Source: Hoylesella loescheii (GTDB lineage Bacteria > Bacteroidota > Bacteroidia > Bacteroidales > Bacteroidaceae). Taken from it: 64,000 nucleotides of DNA. The translations under genes were made by a program, and so were the position numbers. The stretch's first letter is position 1; every line of letters begins with the position of its first letter. The stretch lies in the NCBI GenBank assembly GCA_021531755.1, contig JADYUK010000011.1, positions 30,587 to 94,586 on the forward strand, read 5' to 3'. A model generated the notes under the pieces. The model saw only the letters and a program-made list of their open reading frames with translations, made no database searches and was not told where the DNA came from. Below, one piece after another: positions 35,744 to 45,563 of this stretch.

Positions 35744-36748
35744 TCAGCAGAGGCTGTGATGAGCCTCCCAGCCTAAGTCTCTCAGCTTTAGCGTGGAGAA
35801 TATTGAGCGGGTGACGACATTATACCCCCTACGCTCGTTGTCGGGAGGTATCTGCATCACGACTTTGCGCCCATGGGCGGCTGCGATACGCTCTGCAAGC
35901 TGACGGATAGTCATGCATGACGCCTCGTCGGCTATGTTATACGCCTCGCCGTCTCTGCCCTTAAGCATGATGTACAATAGCCCACGGGCACAGTCAATGA
36001 CATGACACCATGAGCGGAACTGGCTGCCGTCGCTCTTCATGATGATATCCTCGCCACTCATGGCATTACGCATGAACTGGGCGAAGACTCTGTTGTCGGA
36101 CTCTGTGAAGTTCGGACCATAGACATGACATGGGCGTGCGATAACGACATCGGCACCATACTCTCCTCTGTATGCCATGCAGAGTGTCTCTGCGGCACGC
36201 TTTGATGAGGGGTAGCAGGCACGCTGTGTGGCACAGTCGACATAGCCGCTGTCGTGCTCGCCGAAAGCCATGCCGGCTTCAGTGGCTACCGTGGCGCCCC
36301 CTTCACCGTATATCTCGCCCGTCGAGACGTAAAGCATGCGCTCCATACCGTGGGACAGACCATAGTCCATAAGGTTTGAGACACCGAGAATATTGGCCTT
36401 GACAACCTCGACAGGGGTGTTGGCAAATGATGCCGGGCCTGCACCGCTGGCTGCGTGGACGATATAATGGAAAGTCTCGTCGCATGATAATGGCTGGCAG
36501 ACATCATGCTGAAGGAAGTGGAAACGGGGGGAGGCGCTATACTGTGCGAAACGCTCATGGGCACGCACGGCATTGCGTCCGGAGGCAAAGACTTTGTAGC
36601 TGGCTGTCACGCGGGACATCAATATGTCGACGAGACAGCTGCCTATAAGGCCTGTCGCACCGGCGATGAGGATGTTCTTGCCCTCAAGACGCTCCCATGG
36701 GAGAGCCTCGGCGGCTGCGGCGATGATACCTTCCTTGTATGTCATCAT
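35744..36748 (-). CDS. NAD-dependent epimerase/dehydratase (extended SDR)
   Basis: Sugar-nucleotide-modifying short-chain dehydrogenase. 334 aa with NAD-binding GATGLIGSCL (about residue 30), the STGEIYGEGG strand, catalytic YxxxK in CYPSSKRAAETL, and RPCHVYGPNFTESDNRV, all typical of UDP-glucuronate decarboxylase or dTDP-glucose dehydratase-like enzymes. It lies upstream of hrpB and downstream of an IspD/TarI-type cytidylyltransferase and LicD on the same strand, suggesting a small surface-polysaccharide or phosphopolyol decoration group. The exact sugar is unknown. Confidence 0.88.
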   Translation of the reverse strand: MMTYKEGIIAAAAEALPWERLEGKNILIAGATGLIGSCLVDILMSRVTASYKVFASGRNAVRAHERFAQYSASPRFHFLQHDVCQPLSCDETFHYIVHAASGAGPASFANTPVEVVKANILGVSNLMDYGLSHGMERMLYVSTGEIYGEGGATVATEAGMAFGEHDSGYVDCATQRACYPSSKRAAETLCMAYRGEYGADVVIARPCHVYGPNFTESDNRVFAQFMRNAMSGEDIIMKSDGSQFRSWCHVIDCARGLLYIMLKGRDGEAYNIADEASCMTIRQLAERIAAAHGRKVVMQIPPDNERRGYNVVTRSIFSTLKLRDLGWEAHHSLC

Positions 36749-36913
36749 ATGTCAGTGGGTTTGGTGGATGAGGCTGGTGGGGCAAATGCCCAGTATAAGG
36801 ACATGCCGGACTTGATGTGAAACACTGGGGCATGGGGAGACTGTGCGATACCTGGATGATGTATGCGTCCCATTACAGTGCTGCCCCATGTACTTTGTGG
36901 CATAGGGCGTTGG

Positions 36914-37630
36914 CTACTTAAGCCACGACTCTTTCTCTACATGCATCAGGGCCTTGAGTATCTCGAGGTCCTCGACAGTCGTCACCTTGATGTTCTTCTC
37001 AGAGCCTGGCACGATATGCATCTCACGTCCACCAAGCTCAGCCATGAGTGTGCATGATGCCACTGAGTTCGTGATGCCACGCTCTCGTGCTTCCTCATGG
37101 GCGGCGATGAGATTGCGCAGACGGAAGGTCTGGGGGGTCTGGGTGCGGATAAGCTTGTCGCGTGGGATGCTTGTTGAGGTAGAGAAACCATCGTCACTCT
37201 CGAGTATTGCCTCACGGCATTTGATGCCTGTGATAGCATAGCCATACTTCTTGCATATGGCGATATTCGACGAGATGATATCCTGTGAGAGCAACGGACG
37301 CACAGCATCGTGGACAAGGACGAGGTCATCACCGTCAATGCCAGCATCTCTCAGACCGTAGATGCCGTTGTGGATAGACTCCTGACCGTTGTCTCCACCA
37401 TTGAAAATCCATCTCAGCTTCGTCACCATAAACTGGTTGGCGTAAGACTGAAGGACTGTCTGCCAGCCATCAAGACACACGACAGCGATGGCGTCTATGT
37501 CTGGATGACGCTGGAAAGCCAGTAGGGTATGTATGATGATAGGACAGTTGTCAACATGCATGAACTGCTTGGGGATATCCTGCCCCATACGGTTGCCGGA
37601 GCCACCGGCTATGATAAGTGCGTAATTCAT
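36914..37630 (-). CDS. IspD/TarI-family cytidylyltransferase
   Basis: Transfers CMP from CTP to a polyol phosphate. 238 aa with the nucleotide-binding loop LIIAGGSGNRMGQDIPKQF at the N terminus, the DLVLVHDAVRPLLS metal-binding block and the C-terminal NIKVTTVEDLEIL block. Two roles are possible: 2-C-methylerythritol 4-phosphate cytidylyltransferase (IspD, partner of the distant ispF), or ribitol/glycerol-phosphate cytidylyltransferase supplying CDP-polyol to a LicD-type transferase. The adjacent licD and epimerase favour the second. I leave the symbol empty for that reason. Confidence 0.88.
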   Translation of the reverse strand: MNYALIIAGGSGNRMGQDIPKQFMHVDNCPIIIHTLLAFQRHPDIDAIAVVCLDGWQTVLQSYANQFMVTKLRWIFNGGDNGQESIHNGIYGLRDAGIDGDDLVLVHDAVRPLLSQDIISSNIAICKKYGYAITGIKCREAILESDDGFSTSTSIPRDKLIRTQTPQTFRLRNLIAAHEEARERGITNSVASCTLMAELGGREMHIVPGSEKNIKVTTVEDLEILKALMHVEKESWLK

Positions 37631-37754
37631 TGTCTTTCTTTTTGATGGCAGGTCGGATGAAAGATGCTGCTGTTAGTGCTTGATGCGCCATCACTCATGC
37701 TGATGCGTTTATGGCATAGGCACGCCGGATAGCTGTTGCAAGCCCTTCCTGAGG

Positions 37755-38630
37755 CTATGCCCGCAGCTTCTTCATGACCTCTTGTGTCGTTTCTCTCTTA
37801 TCCATATTGAGGTATGCGCGGTGGTGTTTCTCCACCCTCTGCTCTATAGGTGGCAGCTGCATATAGTCTCCGAAGAAATGCCTGAGATATTTGTCATACT
37901 CTTCAGGGAGTGTCACTTGCAGCCCGTCGAACTCGAAGAGGCTGCCTCTGCCAAGCCATGACTTGGGGAATATCTCCCTGTCACCGTATGAGCCGGTGAA
38001 TACCTGGACGTTTTCTGCCGACGCATAGTCATGCCGATGGCTCATGATGTCCATCTCCTTGAGGAGCCTGCTGCGTATGGCGCTGCGGAAGAACCATGCC
38101 GCGGTCTTTATCACGAAGCGTCCCCACTCTTTCCGTTTCTTCAGCAGCGAGATGTACTCTGGGAATGTGTTGCGTGTCGAGATGGCGTTGAGGCGGTTGA
38201 GAAGCTTGCTGTATCGGCGGCGCTCACGGCGTGCCTCCGCTATGTCGTTGGCAGTGGCGTCGAGAGGGAAGATATCGACAAAGAGACCTATGACACATGG
38301 GCGCTCACGCTCTTCGACAAGTGTCGTGGTGCGGTCAGACAGCTTTGCGAAGTAAAGGGGGTAGGCTGGGTTGTTGTATGGAGTAATCAGCTCATACTGC
38401 CCGAAATCCTCTTGCTGCGCTATCTCCAGCAGGCGGTCATAGTCTGGGCGCGGCATGATGACATCAATGTCGTCGTCCCATGGTATGATGCCATGGTGGC
38501 GGACGGCACCGATGGCTGTCCCTGCACAGCAATAGTAGTGCAGGCCGTGACGCTCACAGATGGATATGAGCTCGCGGAGTATGCCGAGGATAGTGGTGTT
38601 CCAGCGCTCCTTTATATTCTTTATCTCCAT
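37755..38630 (-). CDS. LicD-family phosphotransferase
   Basis: Nucleotidyltransferase-fold protein that moves phosphocholine, phosphoribitol or similar groups from CDP donors to surface glycans. 291 aa. The catalytic block CAGTAIGAVRHHGIIPWDD with DIDV at residues 40-60 is unmistakable, followed by LYFAKLSDRTTTLVE and IGLFVDIFPLDATAND. Its start is 24 bp from a consensus promoter. It heads the licD, cytidylyltransferase, epimerase set; the neighbouring cytidylyltransferase would supply the CDP-linked donor. Confidence 0.92.
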   Translation of the reverse strand: MEIKNIKERWNTTILGILRELISICERHGLHYYCCAGTAIGAVRHHGIIPWDDDIDVIMPRPDYDRLLEIAQQEDFGQYELITPYNNPAYPLYFAKLSDRTTTLVEERERPCVIGLFVDIFPLDATANDIAEARRERRRYSKLLNRLNAISTRNTFPEYISLLKKRKEWGRFVIKTAAWFFRSAIRSRLLKEMDIMSHRHDYASAENVQVFTGSYGDREIFPKSWLGRGSLFEFDGLQVTLPEEYDKYLRHFFGDYMQLPPIEQRVEKHHRAYLNMDKRETTQEVMKKLRA

Positions 38631-38653
38631 GAATAGATTGTATATTGTGATGG

Positions 38654-38684
38654 CAAAGGTAGCGTTTTTTCTGCATACAGCAAA
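38654..38684 (-). promoter_or_regulatory. Promoter of licD
   Basis: Minus strand: TTTG at 38684-38681, 19-bp spacer, TACCTTTG at 38661-38654, a full Bacteroidetes promoter match. The predicted start lies about 16 nt before the licD ATG, giving a very short leader. Confidence 0.8.
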
Positions 38685-38765
38685 ATAATTCAGTCAATAA
38701 CTTCTTGGAAGAGACGAATATGGCTGGGCTGACAGGCTGCCACTGCAAACGCATGGAGGTTATAG

Positions 38766-38816
38766 GAAAAGAAAAACGGCAGCCTGTGTGACACACTTGT
38801 CATCACCTGGCTGCCG
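38766..38816 (-). terminator. Intrinsic terminator of the gltB-gltD operon
   Basis: Minus strand: CGGCAGCC and GGCTGCCG (38816-38809 and 38784-38777) form the stem with an inner GTGTGACACAC palindrome, followed by TTTTTCTTTTCC. Confidence 0.85.
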
Positions 38817-38932
38817 CACATTCATAAAAGGGAAATGTATTTGTATTCTGTCTTTCTGGTCGTAATAATGAGTGCAAAAGCCCTGCACTGACCAGAAATA
38901 TTCCAATGCGTGATATTTCTTTTCTTTATCTG

Positions 38933-40279
38933 TTATTTCTTCTTGAGGAACTCATCGACACGTTTTGCTGTGTCACGTCCGCTCGCCATGGCCCTCACCA
39001 CGAGCGATGCACCGTTCGCGGCATCGCCACAGACAAAGACATTCTGTGCGAACTCTGGCTGCTGTGGCTTCAGGAATCCCATTGCGAGGAAGCATATCTC
39101 GCATTTGATGACCTCTGGCTCGCCAGCCTCGACCATAATGGGGCGGCCGCCTTCTGGGTTCGGCTTCCAGTCGATAGGCTGCACGCGGACACCTGTCAGC
39201 TTGCCATCCTTACCGAGAAACTCCAGAGTGTTGATGTTCCAGCGTCGTGTACAACCTTCCTCGTGGGATGATGTTGTCTTCAGTGTGCGAGGCCAGTTAG
39301 GCCAAGGATTCTGTGGGTCGTCCGGTCCCTCGACAGGTTTAGGCATGATTTCTATCTGTGTCACCGACTTGCATCCTTGTCTGTGGGATGTACCGATGCA
39401 GTCAGAACCAGTGTCACCACCACCGATGACGAGCACGTCCTTGCCTTTGGCAGTGACGCGGTCGGCCTTTGCGAACTCCATTCCAGCGAGGACACGGTTC
39501 TGCTGTGAGAGGAGCTCAAGGGCGAGATGCACACCTTTCAGCTCACGTCCCGGAGCGTTAAGGTCGCGTGCTGTCGGTGTTCCGGTTGATATGACGTAGG
39601 CGTCGAATCCCCCAGGCAGATTCTTCACGTCTATCTCCTGCCCGTACTCGAATGTTATTCCTTCCTTGACAAGCAGCTCTATGCGGCGGTCTATGATGAG
39701 CTTGTTGAGCTTGAAGTTCGGTATGCCATATCTGAGCAGGCCGCCAGCCGCCTCGTTCTTGTCGTATACGGTCACTGTGTATCCCATCTTGTTCAGACGG
39801 TTTGCGGCGACGAGACCTGCTGGTCCGGCACCTATGACAGCCACTTTCATGCCGTTACGCTCATACTGTTGCGGCTTGATATAGTTCTCGCGCCATGCTG
39901 CCTCGGTTATGGCACACTCGTTCTCGCGGTTTGTTGTCGGTGCGTGGTCTGTAAGGTTCAGCACGCAGGCTTTCTCGCAGAGGGCGGGACAGATGCGTCC
40001 GGTGAACTCAGGGAAGTCGTTCGTGTCGTTCAGCCGTTTGTATGCTTCTTCCCATTCTCCTTTGTATAATGCGTCGTTCCATTCTGGAGCCTTGTTGCCG
40101 AGAGGGCATGCCCAGTGGCAGAAGGGCACGCCACAGTCCATGCATCGTGATGCCTGGCGGCGGCGGTCGCTTGTGTTGAGAGTCTGCTCCACCTCACTGA
40201 AGTCCTTGACGCGGTCATGTAATGGTCTGTATCCTGCCTCTACCCGAGGCACGGTAAGGAATGCTTTTGGATTTCCCAT
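38933..40279 (-). CDS. gltD: Glutamate synthase small subunit
   Basis: NAD(P)H-oxidising FAD subunit that feeds electrons to GltB for glutamate formation from 2-oxoglutarate and glutamine. 448 aa. N-terminal cysteine motifs CMDCGVPFCHWACPLGN and CPALCEKAC bind two 4Fe-4S clusters; the FAD-binding VAVIGAGPAGLVAANRL and the NAD(P)-binding VLVIGGGDTGSDCIG Rossmann motifs follow, and the C terminus has VFVCGDAANGASLVVRA. It lies 39 bp downstream of gltB and ends 117 bp before a strong terminator. Confidence 0.97.
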   Translation of the reverse strand: MGNPKAFLTVPRVEAGYRPLHDRVKDFSEVEQTLNTSDRRRQASRCMDCGVPFCHWACPLGNKAPEWNDALYKGEWEEAYKRLNDTNDFPEFTGRICPALCEKACVLNLTDHAPTTNRENECAITEAAWRENYIKPQQYERNGMKVAVIGAGPAGLVAANRLNKMGYTVTVYDKNEAAGGLLRYGIPNFKLNKLIIDRRIELLVKEGITFEYGQEIDVKNLPGGFDAYVISTGTPTARDLNAPGRELKGVHLALELLSQQNRVLAGMEFAKADRVTAKGKDVLVIGGGDTGSDCIGTSHRQGCKSVTQIEIMPKPVEGPDDPQNPWPNWPRTLKTTSSHEEGCTRRWNINTLEFLGKDGKLTGVRVQPIDWKPNPEGGRPIMVEAGEPEVIKCEICFLAMGFLKPQQPEFAQNVFVCGDAANGASLVVRAMASGRDTAKRVDEFLKKK

Positions 40280-40318
40280 TGTCTTCTTTTCGTTTGGATT
40301 TGTTGGGGGTGATGGTTA

Positions 40319-43300
40319 TCAGTTGTTTATAAGCTGCATGTTAGCGATTTTCTCCTGCAGCTGTCTCATCTTCTCTTCCTGCAGCACACGCTTGTACTCT
40401 ATAGGTACAATCTGCACGAAGTCCTCAACGTATCTGTTCCAGTCGTCGAGCATCTTGCGTGCGAGTGCCGAACCAGTATAGAGGTAATGCTGCCGTATGA
40501 GCTCATGCAGCTCCTTGCGGCTTGATGCTTCCTCGACGAGGTTTATCTCCACCTGGTCCATGTTGCAGAAGTAGTCGAAGTTATGATTCTTGTCCCAAAC
40601 GTATGCTACGCCGCCTGACATGCCCGCTGCGAAGTTGCGTCCTGTCTCGCCAAGCACTACGACACGTCCGCCAGTCATATACTCACAGCAGTGGTCGCCA
40701 GCGCCCTCAACGACAGCTATGGCTCCTGAGTTGCGCACAGCGAATCGCTCGCCGACACGTCCGTTGACATACAGCTCGCCTGTTGTCGCACCGTAGAGGC
40801 CTGTGTTTCCGGCTATGATATTGTCCTCAGCCACGAAGCTCTGGCTTGAGCGTGCTGGCGGGAGGATGGATATACGTCCGCCAGAGAGTCCTTTGCCGAA
40901 GTAGTCATTGGTCTCTCCCTCAAGCTTCAGGTTGACGCCTTTCACGGCAAAAGCTCCGAACGACTGGCCTGCCGAGCCTTTGAACTTGATGTTTATTGTC
41001 GAGTCAGGGAGTCCCTCCTCGCCATATTTCTTTGCTATCACGCCTGACAGCATTGTGCCGACGGCGCGGTCAGTATTCTTGATGGCATAGTCGAGGTTCA
41101 CCTCTTCCTTTGCGTCTATGGCTTTCTCGCAGGCCTTGATAATCTCTATGTCCTTGACATCCTCAACCTTTGTGAAGGCTCCACGGTCCCAGTAGAGAGG
41201 CTTGTCGGTAGGCTCCATGTGCAGGAGACGTGAGAAATCAATTGTTCCCTGCTTTGTAGCAGAGTCCGCCGGATGCACCTCGATGAGGTCAGTGCGTCCG
41301 ATGATGTCCTTCAGATGTGTCACACCCATCTCTGAGAGATACTCTCTTACCTCCTCGGCGAGGAATGTGAAGAAGTTCACGACATATTCATAGTGTCCGC
41401 GGAACTTGGCTCTCAGTCTCTCGTCCTGTGTCGCCACGCCGACAGGACATGTATTCGTGTTACACTTGCGCATCATGAGACATCCGAGCACGATAAGCGG
41501 AAGTGTGCCGAAAGAGAACTCGTCGGCACCGAGCATGGCCATGATGATGACATCACGTGCAGTCTTCAGCTGTCCGTCGGTCTGCAGTCTCACTTGGTTT
41601 CTCAGTCCGTTCATGACGAGGGTCTGCTGTGTCTCAGCGAGTCCTATCTCAGGCGATATGCCGGCAAAGCGCATTGAGCTGGCGGGCGATGCTCCTGTGC
41701 CGCCCTCTGCTCCAGAGATGACGATGAGGTCAGCCTTAGCCTTTGCCACGCCGGCAGCTATCGTTCCGACACCGCTCTCAGCCACGAGCTTCACGCTGAC
41801 GGCTGCTGTGGGGTTGATATTCTTCAGGTCGAAGATGAGCTGTGCGAGGTCCTCGATAGAGTATATGTCATGGTGTGGCGGAGGTGAGATGAGCGTTATG
41901 CCAGGTATGGCATTACGTGTCTTGGCGATAATCTTGTTCACCTTGAATCCGGGGAGCTGTCCTCCCTCGCCCGGCTTGGCGCCTTGTGCCACCTTTATCT
42001 GTATCTCCTCAGCATTGACAAGATACTCGGCTGTCACACCGAAGCGTCCTGACGCTATCTGCTTTGTCTTCGACGACAGGCTTATGCCGTCAACCTCAGA
42101 GTGGTATCGCTCGTTATCCTCGCCGCCCTCGCCAGTATTGCTGCGTGCGCCGAGCTTGTTCATGGCGAGCGCGAGAGCCTCGTGGGCCTCGATGGATAGG
42201 GCTCCGAATGACATCGCTCCTGTCACGAAGTGCTTCACGATGTTAGCCACAGGCTCCACCTCGTCAATCGGTGTAGGCTTCTCGGCCTTCTTGAAGCCGA
42301 GGAAGTCTCTGAGGAATATAGGGCGCTCCTTGTTGTCAACGCTGGCGGCCCACTCCTTGAACTTCTTGTATGAGCCTAAGCGTGTGGCTATCTGTAGATT
42401 GGCTATCGCCTCAGGTGTCCATGCATGGTCTATGCCGTCCTTGCGGTAGTTGAAGAGACCTGTGTTGGGGAGGAACGAGCCGACCTCTCCCTTGTAGCCC
42501 TCGTCGTGGAGACGGATAGCGTCGCGGGCGATGTCTCTGAGGCCTATACCGCCTATCGTGGAGACGTCAGTGCCGAAATATTTCTTCAGCAGTCCCTCGC
42601 TTACACCTATCGCCTCGAATATCTTGGCGCCGCGGTATGAGCGGATGGTGGAGATGCCCATCTTGGACATTATCTTCTTAAGGCCCTTGTCGACAGCCTT
42701 GATGTAGTTTGTCTCGGCTGTGTTGTATTCCTCCTGTATCTTGTGCTCTTTCACAAGACGGTCGAGTATGGCGAATGTCATGTAAGGGTTTATGGCCGAC
42801 GCGCCATATCCGAGCAGCAGCGCGGCGTGCATCACCTCACGTATCTCGCCCGATTCTACTATGAGGGCTGTCTGCACACGTTTCTGCACAGAGATGAGGT
42901 AGTGGTGTACGGCGCTGACAGCGAGCAGCGATGGTATGGCGGCATGTGTCGCGTCGATGTCACGGTCAGAGAGGATGATGTAGTTTACACCATCGTCTAC
43001 GCTCTCCTCAGCTTTCTTGCAGAGCTCGTCAATGGCAGCCCTGAGTCCGCTCTCGCCCTTGCTTATATCGAACAGCATGGGCAGTTTCTGGGTCTTGAAG
43101 CCCTTGTAGCGTATGTTGCAGAGTATGTCGAGCTGGGTGTTTGTCAGCACAGGCTGTGGCAGACGCACCATCTTGCAGTTTGACTCGTCAGGGGTGAGGA
43201 TATTGGTGCCTACGGCTCCGATATATTCTGTCAGCGACATGACGAGCTCCTCGCGTATTGGGTCGATGGCAGGGTTAGTGACCTGGGCGAACTGCTGGCG

Positions 43301-44806
43301 GAAGTAGTTGAAGAATATCTGTGGCTTGTCAGATATGATTGCGAGCGGAGTGTCGTTGCCCATTGCTGCCACAGGCTCCTGCCCGTTGACAGACATCGGC
43401 ACGATGGTCTTGTCTATATCCTCCTGCCCGTACCCGAAGACACGCAGGCGGCGCTCATAGTCAGCGACAGAGTTGTCGACCTTGCGGCCCGATTTGAGCT
43501 TCTCGAGCTGTATGCGGTTAGTCGAGAGCCACTGGCGGTATGGGTGTTCCGTGGCCAGCTTCTCCTTTATCTCTCCGTCATAGTATATCTGTCCCTCCTG
43601 GGTGTCTATGAGCAGTATCTTTCCTGGCTGCAGACGGCCTTTCGACACGACATCAGACGGCTCGAAATCCATCACGCCCACTTCTGACGCCACTACCATC
43701 ATGCCGCTCTTGGTGATGGTGTATCGCGACGGACGCAGGCCGTTACGGTCGAGCATACCGCCTGCATAGCGGCCGTCAGAGAACATGAGTGCGGCAGGGC
43801 CGTCCCATGGTTCCATGAGGATTGAGTAGTACTCGTAGAAGGCTTTCAGGTCCTCAGAGATAGGGTTCTTGTCGTTGAATGACTCCGGGACAAGTATCGC
43901 CATGGCCTGTGGCAGTGACATTCCTGACATGACGAGGAACTCGAAGACATTGTCGAGAGAGGCAGAGTCAGACATATCCTCCTGAAGTATAGGGCGTATC
44001 TCCTTGATATTGCCCAATGCCGGAGACGAGAGGACAGACTCACGTGCCTTCATCCAGCCACGGTTGCCACGCACAGTGTTTATCTCTCCGTTATGGCAGA
44101 GGAAGCGGAATGGCTGTGCGAGCTTCCATTTAGGGAATGTGTTTGTCGAGAATCGTGAGTGGACAAGGGCCAGGCCCGATGTCAGATAATTGTTCGAGAG
44201 GTCAGGGAAGAATCTTCTCAGCTGGCCCGATGTCAGCATACCTTTATATATGATGTCCTTGTTAGACAGCGAGCAGATGTAGAAGTCCTCGTCGTCTATG
44301 CGGTTCTCTATCCTCTTTCTCAGCTTGTAGAGTATGCGGTCGAAGACAGGCACATCGCTGTCTTTCACTCCTGTTATGAAGACCTGCTTTATATCCGGCT
44401 GCACGCCACGTGCGCTGATACCGGGGACATCATCGTTGGTGGGGACATTGCGCAGATGCATCAGCGACAGCCCGTCGCGCTCAGTCTCCTCAATCATTAT
44501 GGAGAGAATCTCGCTCTGGCGCTGCTTGTCCTTAGGCAGGAAGACGAGTCCTGTGCCGTATTTTCCCTTCTCTGGCACAGGTATGCCTTGCAGCAGAATG
44601 AATTCGTGAGGTATCTGGAGCAGAATACCTGCTCCGTCGCCAGTCTTGTCTCGTGTCTCTGCTCCGCGGTGCTGCATGTTCTCAAGCACTTTCAGGGCGT
44701 TATCGACAAGCTCGTGGCTCTTGTTGCCATGGATATTGACAACCATTCCTACGCCACAAGCATCGTGTTCGTAGGTGGCGTTGTATAGCCCATTTCCCTT
44801 TCTCAT
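40319..44806 (-). CDS. gltB: Glutamate synthase large subunit
   Basis: Glutamine-hydrolysing, FMN-containing subunit of GOGAT. 1495 aa from MRKGNGLYNATYEHDACGVG; Cys17 is the amidotransferase nucleophile exposed after propeptide cleavage. Central domain and FMN barrel (about 420-1180) include RSNTGEGGEDNERY and EGGTGASPASS; the 3Fe-4S ligands are in GCLMMRKCNTNTCPVGVATQ. The C-terminal beta-helix carries the GSAGQSFGAF and GGRVVVLGETGRNFAAGMSG repeats. The frame is open 16 codons upstream, but that Met lies at the -7 element, so the internal Met is the likelier start. Forms an operon with gltD. Confidence 0.97.
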   Translation of the reverse strand: MRKGNGLYNATYEHDACGVGMVVNIHGNKSHELVDNALKVLENMQHRGAETRDKTGDGAGILLQIPHEFILLQGIPVPEKGKYGTGLVFLPKDKQRQSEILSIMIEETERDGLSLMHLRNVPTNDDVPGISARGVQPDIKQVFITGVKDSDVPVFDRILYKLRKRIENRIDDEDFYICSLSNKDIIYKGMLTSGQLRRFFPDLSNNYLTSGLALVHSRFSTNTFPKWKLAQPFRFLCHNGEINTVRGNRGWMKARESVLSSPALGNIKEIRPILQEDMSDSASLDNVFEFLVMSGMSLPQAMAILVPESFNDKNPISEDLKAFYEYYSILMEPWDGPAALMFSDGRYAGGMLDRNGLRPSRYTITKSGMMVVASEVGVMDFEPSDVVSKGRLQPGKILLIDTQEGQIYYDGEIKEKLATEHPYRQWLSTNRIQLEKLKSGRKVDNSVADYERRLRVFGYGQEDIDKTIVPMSVNGQEPVAAMGNDTPLAIISDKPQIFFNYFRQQFAQVTNPAIDPIREELVMSLTEYIGAVGTNILTPDESNCKMVRLPQPVLTNTQLDILCNIRYKGFKTQKLPMLFDISKGESGLRAAIDELCKKAEESVDDGVNYIILSDRDIDATHAAIPSLLAVSAVHHYLISVQKRVQTALIVESGEIREVMHAALLLGYGASAINPYMTFAILDRLVKEHKIQEEYNTAETNYIKAVDKGLKKIMSKMGISTIRSYRGAKIFEAIGVSEGLLKKYFGTDVSTIGGIGLRDIARDAIRLHDEGYKGEVGSFLPNTGLFNYRKDGIDHAWTPEAIANLQIATRLGSYKKFKEWAASVDNKERPIFLRDFLGFKKAEKPTPIDEVEPVANIVKHFVTGAMSFGALSIEAHEALALAMNKLGARSNTGEGGEDNERYHSEVDGISLSSKTKQIASGRFGVTAEYLVNAEEIQIKVAQGAKPGEGGQLPGFKVNKIIAKTRNAIPGITLISPPPHHDIYSIEDLAQLIFDLKNINPTAAVSVKLVAESGVGTIAAGVAKAKADLIVISGAEGGTGASPASSMRFAGISPEIGLAETQQTLVMNGLRNQVRLQTDGQLKTARDVIIMAMLGADEFSFGTLPLIVLGCLMMRKCNTNTCPVGVATQDERLRAKFRGHYEYVVNFFTFLAEEVREYLSEMGVTHLKDIIGRTDLIEVHPADSATKQGTIDFSRLLHMEPTDKPLYWDRGAFTKVEDVKDIEIIKACEKAIDAKEEVNLDYAIKNTDRAVGTMLSGVIAKKYGEEGLPDSTINIKFKGSAGQSFGAFAVKGVNLKLEGETNDYFGKGLSGGRISILPPARSSQSFVAEDNIIAGNTGLYGATTGELYVNGRVGERFAVRNSGAIAVVEGAGDHCCEYMTGGRVVVLGETGRNFAAGMSGGVAYVWDKNHNFDYFCNMDQVEINLVEEASSRKELHELIRQHYLYTGSALARKMLDDWNRYVEDFVQIVPIEYKRVLQEEKMRQLQEKIANMQLINN

Positions 44807-44851
44807 ATCTTTTCTGTTTGTGTTTGTTTGTTTATCCTTACAATACGTCTG

Positions 44852-44859
44852 CAAAAGTA
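44852..44859 (-). promoter_or_regulatory. Promoter -7 element of gltB
   Basis: Minus strand TACTTTTG matches TAnnTTTG. A clear -33 element is not visible at the standard spacing. Predicted start about 40 nt before the gltB ATG. Confidence 0.6.
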
Positions 44860-45263
44860 CAAATTATCTTTCAAAATGATATTACCCGTATATACCTTCT
44901 TTATGTTATAGCGTGTCTTTCTTGATATATATTAAGGCATAGGGCAGGTGGGGGTGTTTTATTCAGGCATATCGCTATTCCGGCATATTGTCATGCCGCC
45001 TCCTTGCGTGCTTGTCGCCTGTGCTGTTGTCTTCTTGTCGTCATGGCCTGTTGTCTTAGTCTCTGTCGATTGCCGTACTAATCTCTGCCGCCTGTTGTCA
45101 CGCCCCTTCCTGTCGCCCCCGCTAACTGCCAGTTCCTCTCCGTTCATCTCCCGTCTGTCACAGCCAATGATGCCCGTCGGCGCCACACAGCTTACGGTCT
45201 GTAACTTTCAGCCCCTGTTTGCTTACGGTTTTCACGTCCTGTCATCAATCTCCCCATTCGTGC

Positions 45264-45320
45264 TGAATGAGCGTCCCAAAGGTAGTGGATGATGCCCTCA
45301 TTCAGTACCTTTGGCATAGC
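45264..45320. repeat. Dispersed 22-nt-unit repeat, hairpin-forming inverted pair
   Basis: CCAAAGGTAGTGGATGA (45276-45292) is followed five bases later by TCATTCAGTACCTTTGG (45298-45314): a stem of about 17 bp with one mismatch and one wobble. An extra half-unit CTGAATGAG precedes it (45264-45272). The same unit appears at 10.37-10.45 kb and 25.80-25.85 kb. The 44860-45955 gap contains this element, two terminators and nothing else that I can support as a gene. Confidence 0.75.
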
Positions 45321-45500
45321 AAAAGAGACTGCTTACAAACCTGAAGATTAGCATAAAGCGACACGCCCCTTCTCTCCGCCTCATTTCCATCTCCAGCTAA
45401 GCCGACCATTTTATCTTCCTGCACGCTCATCAATCCATTCCTTGTATTATGCTTTTTCACCCAAAGACATACTCCTGCTCACTGCTGCTTATTAGGGCAG

Positions 45501-45563
45501 AAAAACAGAAAGCCTTCAAGATGTGGGGAACGACACGCTCATTCCGCCACATCTTGAAGGCTT
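45501..45563 (-). terminator. Strong hairpin with minus-strand T tract; end of an unknown transcript
   Basis: AAGCCTTCAAGATGTGG (45510-45526) pairs perfectly over 17 bp with CCACATCTTGAAGGCTT (45547-45563). On the minus strand it is followed by TCTGTTTTTCTG, the layout of an intrinsic terminator. No annotated gene lies upstream on that strand for about 270 bp, where the LRR gene's own terminator already stands. Confidence 0.65.

Noticed and set aside
41406..42449. 347-codon plus-strand ORF inside gltB
   Set aside because: Antisense shadow of a highly conserved gltB region.
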